Part shown: positions 60,950 through 64,000 of the stretch, in pieces | Layout: every line of letters starts with the position of its first letter | Position numbering within the stretch: position 1 is the stretch's first letter | Translations under genes and position numbers: made by a program | The notes under the pieces: generated by a model | Databases searched by the model: none | Told to the model about the DNA's origin: nothing | The model's input: only the letters and a program-made list of their open reading frames with translations | Origin: Sulfidibacter corallicola | GTDB lineage: Bacteria; Acidobacteriota; Holophagae; Acanthopleuribacterales; Acanthopleuribacteraceae | Assembly (NCBI RefSeq): GCF_017498545.1 | Contig: NZ_CP071793.1 | Location: 6,399,001-6,463,000 of the forward strand | DNA: 64,000 bases | Direction of reading: 5' to 3'

Positions 60950-62083
60950 GTGACATTGAAACGAAGGTTTCCGATATTCGGTGTCGTACCCGTGATTCTG
61001 TGCACCCTGGTTCTGTCCACTCCGGGCCGGGCTGCCGATGCCATCGATATCGATCAGTTGGTCAGCCCTTTTCGCGGTTTCGATCACGCCCACATGGAAC
61101 TCGTGTTCGATCTGTTCGGGCAGGAAACCCAGGGACGACTGCTGTTGCGCCAAGCCCGCCGCAAGCTGAACGTCTCTGCGGAGCGCGACCTGACCGAAAT
61201 ATTTTGCTTTTGCGAACCGGCCGATCTCGGCATTCGCGGTACGCGTCGTGGGCTGTTCACCCAGGAGACCGGCAACTACTATCGAGAAAAGGGCGAGTCG
61301 GAGTGGCACGCGCTCAACCCGGGGGGCGACGAAAAATTGCGCGACGGCGAGCGATTTCCCATCGTGGCGCGTCGCGAACATCAGACCCGCGGCTTCGAAT
61401 TCCTGGACGTCGCCTTTCTGCCCAGGATCTGTATCCGGCGTGGCCTGTCCGTGGCACAGACCTACCTCGTCCTGTTCCACGAACTGATCCACCTGGTCGG
61501 GTTGGATCCCTTCGAAGAGGCCGATCTGCTGCGGTACCGGGGTTGGGAGGATCGCGACCGCTTCTATCGCGATCAAATGACCAAGGAGGGCGGGGAAGTG
61601 GATGCCTTCCTGGCCCAGATCAATGCCTTCCAGCGACTGAAGAAGCGTCACGGTCTCGAGGGCCTCACTGTCCTGGAAACCTTTCTCACCGGCGAGCAGC
61701 TACGCTACCGGGAGCGGGACGCCTTTCTGGATCACCTACTCATCGAGGCCGATTACGCGTCGGAACTGAACCGGTACCTCGAAGATCAGGTCCGGTTCCA
61801 ATACAACCGCTCTTTTTCCTGGTGGGAGTATTTCGGCAAGGTGATGGCCGCGCTGGACGAGCAACTCGAGGCGATCGACCACAACATCACGGTCACGCGG
61901 GACGCTGTTGCCGTTGCCCGTGCCAGGGATCGAAAAGACCTGGCCGAGGAATACCTCGAGGAACAGTTGAAGTGGGAACGTCAGCGGATCCTCAATCGGC
62001 GTCGCTACGAACTCTACGTACTCGAACGCAAGGACCACCGGAAGTTCATGGCCCAACTGGATGAGTTGTATCCGGCACCCTGA
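60950..62083 (+). CDS. exported protein with an HExxH zinc-protease motif
   Basis: 377 residues from GTG 60950 (GCGAGG upstream). Signal peptide at 1-29 (VVPVILCTLVLSTPGRAAD). A middle domain contains HELIH (177-181) within TYLVLFHELIHLVGLDPFEEADLLRY, a zincin-like metal site with possible third ligands in the EE pair. The C-terminal third is a long charged coiled coil (from about 255), rich in Arg/Glu/Asp. No family recognised. A periplasmic metallopeptidase is inferred but unproven. Confidence 0.7.
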   Translation: MTLKRRFPIFGVVPVILCTLVLSTPGRAADAIDIDQLVSPFRGFDHAHMELVFDLFGQETQGRLLLRQARRKLNVSAERDLTEIFCFCEPADLGIRGTRRGLFTQETGNYYREKGESEWHALNPGGDEKLRDGERFPIVARREHQTRGFEFLDVAFLPRICIRRGLSVAQTYLVLFHELIHLVGLDPFEEADLLRYRGWEDRDRFYRDQMTKEGGEVDAFLAQINAFQRLKKRHGLEGLTVLETFLTGEQLRYRERDAFLDHLLIEADYASELNRYLEDQVRFQYNRSFSWWEYFGKVMAALDEQLEAIDHNITVTRDAVAVARARDRKDLAEEYLEEQLKWERQRILNRRRYELYVLERKDHRKFMAQLDELYPAP

Positions 62084-62149
62084 TCCGAATTTCGGGTAAA
62101 TGACGCGATGAATCTCCCGGAATGGGGACATGCCGTGCGGGCATTGGCG

Positions 62150-62170
62150 ACCACCGGTGATTCCGGTGGT
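62150..62170. repeat. perfect stem-loop between convergent genes
   Basis: ACCACCGG (62150-62157), TGATT loop, CCGGTGGT (62163-62170). It sits between the HExxH gene and the adenylation-like gene. It lacks a U-run on either side, so any terminator role would be rho-assisted. Confidence 0.55.
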
Positions 62171-62178
62171 GAGGGTGC

Positions 62179-63081
62179 TCAGGATTCGCGATCGGCGATC
62201 CTCAGGGTGCCGCCGCCGGACAGGGTCGAGAACAGCTCCAATACGGCGATCTCGGTGTGAACCGAGGCCCATTGAAGGGTGACCGTGCCGGGTTGGGTGG
62301 GTGCCGTGCGAAGTCGGCGCGCCAAGTAGCAGGCCAGGTCGATTTGGGAGCTGCTGTTGTCGTTGCGGGTGACCTGGTTTTCGTCGTGGGAAAACCAGCA
62401 GGCCGTCTGAAGTTTGTGGACCTCGCGAGAAGGGGCACAGCGGCGATGGTAAGGCGTTTCGTTCGAGGCGCGAACGGCGCTGACCGCCTCCGCGCCGCGG
62501 GCGGTCAGCTCGGGAATGATCGACTTTTCGGTCACGATCAGGGACGGACGTTCGCTGACGGGCAGGCGATCGAAGGTGGCGGTACACGCTTCGGCGGGCA
62601 TCACCATCACCGTGGCGCCCGTCTTGAAACCGGCCAAAAGCGCTGCGGCCCAGTGTATCCCGGGCTTCAAGGCGATACCGATGCGGGATTGGCCGCCGAT
62701 GCCCAGCGACTTCATGCGATGGGCGAGGGCGTTGGCGCGCTGATTCAAACCGGTATAAGTAATGGCCTGGCTCTTAAATTCCACCGCGATTTGATGGGGC
62801 GTCATGCGGGTTTGTTCTTCGAAGAAGTCGATAGCGAACCAAAAATCCAGCAGGGTGGCCGCGCGCTCGGTGGCTTGGGTCTTGGTGACCGGTTCGACGG
62901 TGCTTTGAAACGCGAGGCTGCCGGCGTCGGCCTCGAAAGCGGGGTCGGGGAACAGCGTCGTTGCGGTCGGGGCCTCTGTTTGGGTGGGGGCCTGACCTCT
63001 TTGTTTGCTGCGGAAGGAGAAGGGAGACGAAAGGATCGGGAAAAACTTGAGGATCCGTTGGGACATGGAACTCGACAACAT
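62179..63081 (-). CDS. truncated AMP-binding (NRPS adenylation-like) protein
   Basis: 300 residues from ATG 63081 (GGAGG seven bases upstream; the ATG at 63117 has no site). After a low-complexity N-terminus, FFEEQTRMTPHQIAVEFKSQAITYTGLNQRANALAHRMKSLG through AALLAGFKTGATVMVMPAE matches the first part of an adenylation domain. The end, VTLQWASVHTEIAVLELFSTLSGGGTL, matches the A4-A5 region. The ATP-binding TSGSTGxPKG core is missing from between them, and the C-terminal half is absent. Activation chemistry is unlikely. It could be a remnant or a substrate-binding derivative. Confidence 0.65.
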   Translation of the reverse strand: MLSSSMSQRILKFFPILSSPFSFRSKQRGQAPTQTEAPTATTLFPDPAFEADAGSLAFQSTVEPVTKTQATERAATLLDFWFAIDFFEEQTRMTPHQIAVEFKSQAITYTGLNQRANALAHRMKSLGIGGQSRIGIALKPGIHWAAALLAGFKTGATVMVMPAEACTATFDRLPVSERPSLIVTEKSIIPELTARGAEAVSAVRASNETPYHRRCAPSREVHKLQTACWFSHDENQVTRNDNSSSQIDLACYLARRLRTAPTQPGTVTLQWASVHTEIAVLELFSTLSGGGTLRIADRES

Positions 63082-64000
63082 CGTGGACCTCCAATGGCCG
63101 AAAAGGTGGGAGAGCATTGAGACAAAGCCGGGTCGAGGGCGGATCTGATGGCCTTCGTGCCATGGGGCCGAACGACTCGGGTTCGGCGCGGAAAAGAAAA
63201 TCCAGCCTGCTGCAATCCAAGGGCGCCTTCGAAAAAGGCTTCGGAGCGTGCCGTCCGAAAAGGGGAGCTGCTGACAGCTTATGAGGAGGGACCGGCCATG
63301 GGCGTTGAGGTTTGTTGTGGATTGGCTTTTTTTGGAAAAAACTGTACGAGGGTTCGGATCACCCGTGTCGACGACAAATTTACACCACTAAATGTGGAGG
63401 AAAATGGGAGAAAAGGGGAAGAGTGACCCTGTTTGTAAAAGCCATCACCTTTATTTGGAAAAAATGTAAGGTCGGGAATAGGTCGTTTCACCCTCGTTCC
63501 CGTCCGAACCCGATGTGTGCTATGCGTGTTTTCCCGCTGATCGAGCTTCCGCCCCGGATCGATGTGGCGACATCGTCGTATCCGGGCTGCCGAAGTGCTG
63601 GTGAAAAATAATAAACCATTTAAGTTGAGAGGGTTAGTCTGTTTCGATGTGTAGGTTTTTGGCTCCGGGAACCTGGATGATCGTCACGAGACGTGAGCGG
63701 GCTCCTATTGGTTTAAAATGTTTGTTAAAAAAGTGCAAAACTTGACCTTGATCAATCGGGCGATGCGTTCTATCCTTGCCTTGTTTTTCGTAACTCGTTC
63801 GAGGGCGGTCGCCTACATACGTTCGATCCATTCAGGTCTTGGTGATCTTTCTACTTGCCCTCGGTTGAATGTCTACCCCGGAGTAAGAGAAAGGTAATAA
63901 GGGTGTATCGTGCAAATCATCGGTTGTCCGTTGGACACTCGTTGGGGACATGTGTCCATCACCCCTCGTTCTCCCTCCGCTTAGCCAATTTTTCATTTCT
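63082..64000. other. 0.9 kb region without recognisable genes
   Basis: The GC content falls visibly compared with the rest of the window, especially after 63300. All frames are short and none resembles a known family. The last 100 bases contain GTG CAA ATC ATC GGT, but the frame ends after about 24 codons. It may be a promoter or boundary region for a gene beyond the window. Confidence 0.5.

Noticed and set aside
60850..62064. Plus-strand frame of 404 codons overlapping the HExxH gene
   Set aside because: Arg/Gly/Pro-rich frame-shifted shadow; the 60950 frame has a signal peptide and ribosome site.

Overview
The window is chromosomal DNA from a GC-rich, Gram-negative-type bacterium (roughly 60 percent GC by eye). 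Several family-level hints point to Acidobacteriota, possibly the Holophagae/Acanthopleuribacter side: a VWFA-related protein of the acidobacterial type, a GWxTD-type exported protein, a DUF4388 protein and several PilZ/CheX/GGDEF signalling proteins. No rRNA gene or other decisive marker is present, so the placement is inference. No insertion sequence, prophage, CRISPR array or defence island is visible.

Layout. 1-4.0 kb: tail of an M14-type carboxypeptidase-like protein and a large DUF4388 membrane protein. 4.0-5.2 kb: prfB (minus strand) with an intact programmed +1 frameshift. 5.5-11.9 kb: a translation and cell-division block on the plus strand: tRNA-Val(GAC), infC-rpmI-rplT, terminator, pheS-pheT, a coiled-coil gene, zapA, a probable 6S RNA and ymdB. 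11.9-20.3 kb: accessory genes: a short prepilin-peptidase-like protein, a DUF445 protein, a receiver/kinase protein lacking its phospho-acceptor His, a GWxTD/outer-membrane-type pair, cysteine dioxygenase and an M20 peptidase.

20.4-36.7 kb: one long str-S10-spc-alpha ribosomal supercluster, from a strong promoter (TTGACA-17-TAGTAT) before rpsL to a terminator after rplQ: rpsL, rpsG, fusA, rpsJ, rplC, rplD, rplW, rplB, rpsS, rplV, rpsC, rplP, rpmC, rpsQ, rplN, rplX, rplE, rpsH, rplF, rplR, rpsE, rpmD, rplO, secY, infA, rpsM, rpsK, rpoA, rplQ. Usual members tuf, rpsN, adk, map, rpmJ and rpsD are absent from their expected slots. Perfect stem-loops lie in several intercistronic gaps.

36.7-64 kb: mixed metabolism and signalling. 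It includes a glutamine amidotransferase, a cyclase-family hydrolase, a CcmH-like protein, a DUF457-type membrane protein with an AidB-like acyl-CoA dehydrogenase, a VWFA-related secreted protein and an L-asparaginase. It also has an operon coding for an FHA-GAF-GGDEF diguanylate cyclase, a DUF2868 membrane protein and a DUF3482-type GTPase. Further on are a Sco protein, a zinc-ribbon protein, a PilZ protein with two CheX domains, TlyA, an RpiR regulator, a BtuF/BtuD-like pair without permease, a spondin-domain protein, a YkgJ protein, a patatin, an exported HExxH protein and a truncated adenylation-domain protein. The last 0.9 kb is AT-richer and holds no recognisable gene.

Most of the window is housekeeping. 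The strongest candidates for new biology are the His-less receiver-kinase, the PilZ-CheX-CheX protein, the cyclase/DUF2868/GTPase operon, the short PheT and the unusual gene content of the ribosomal cluster.
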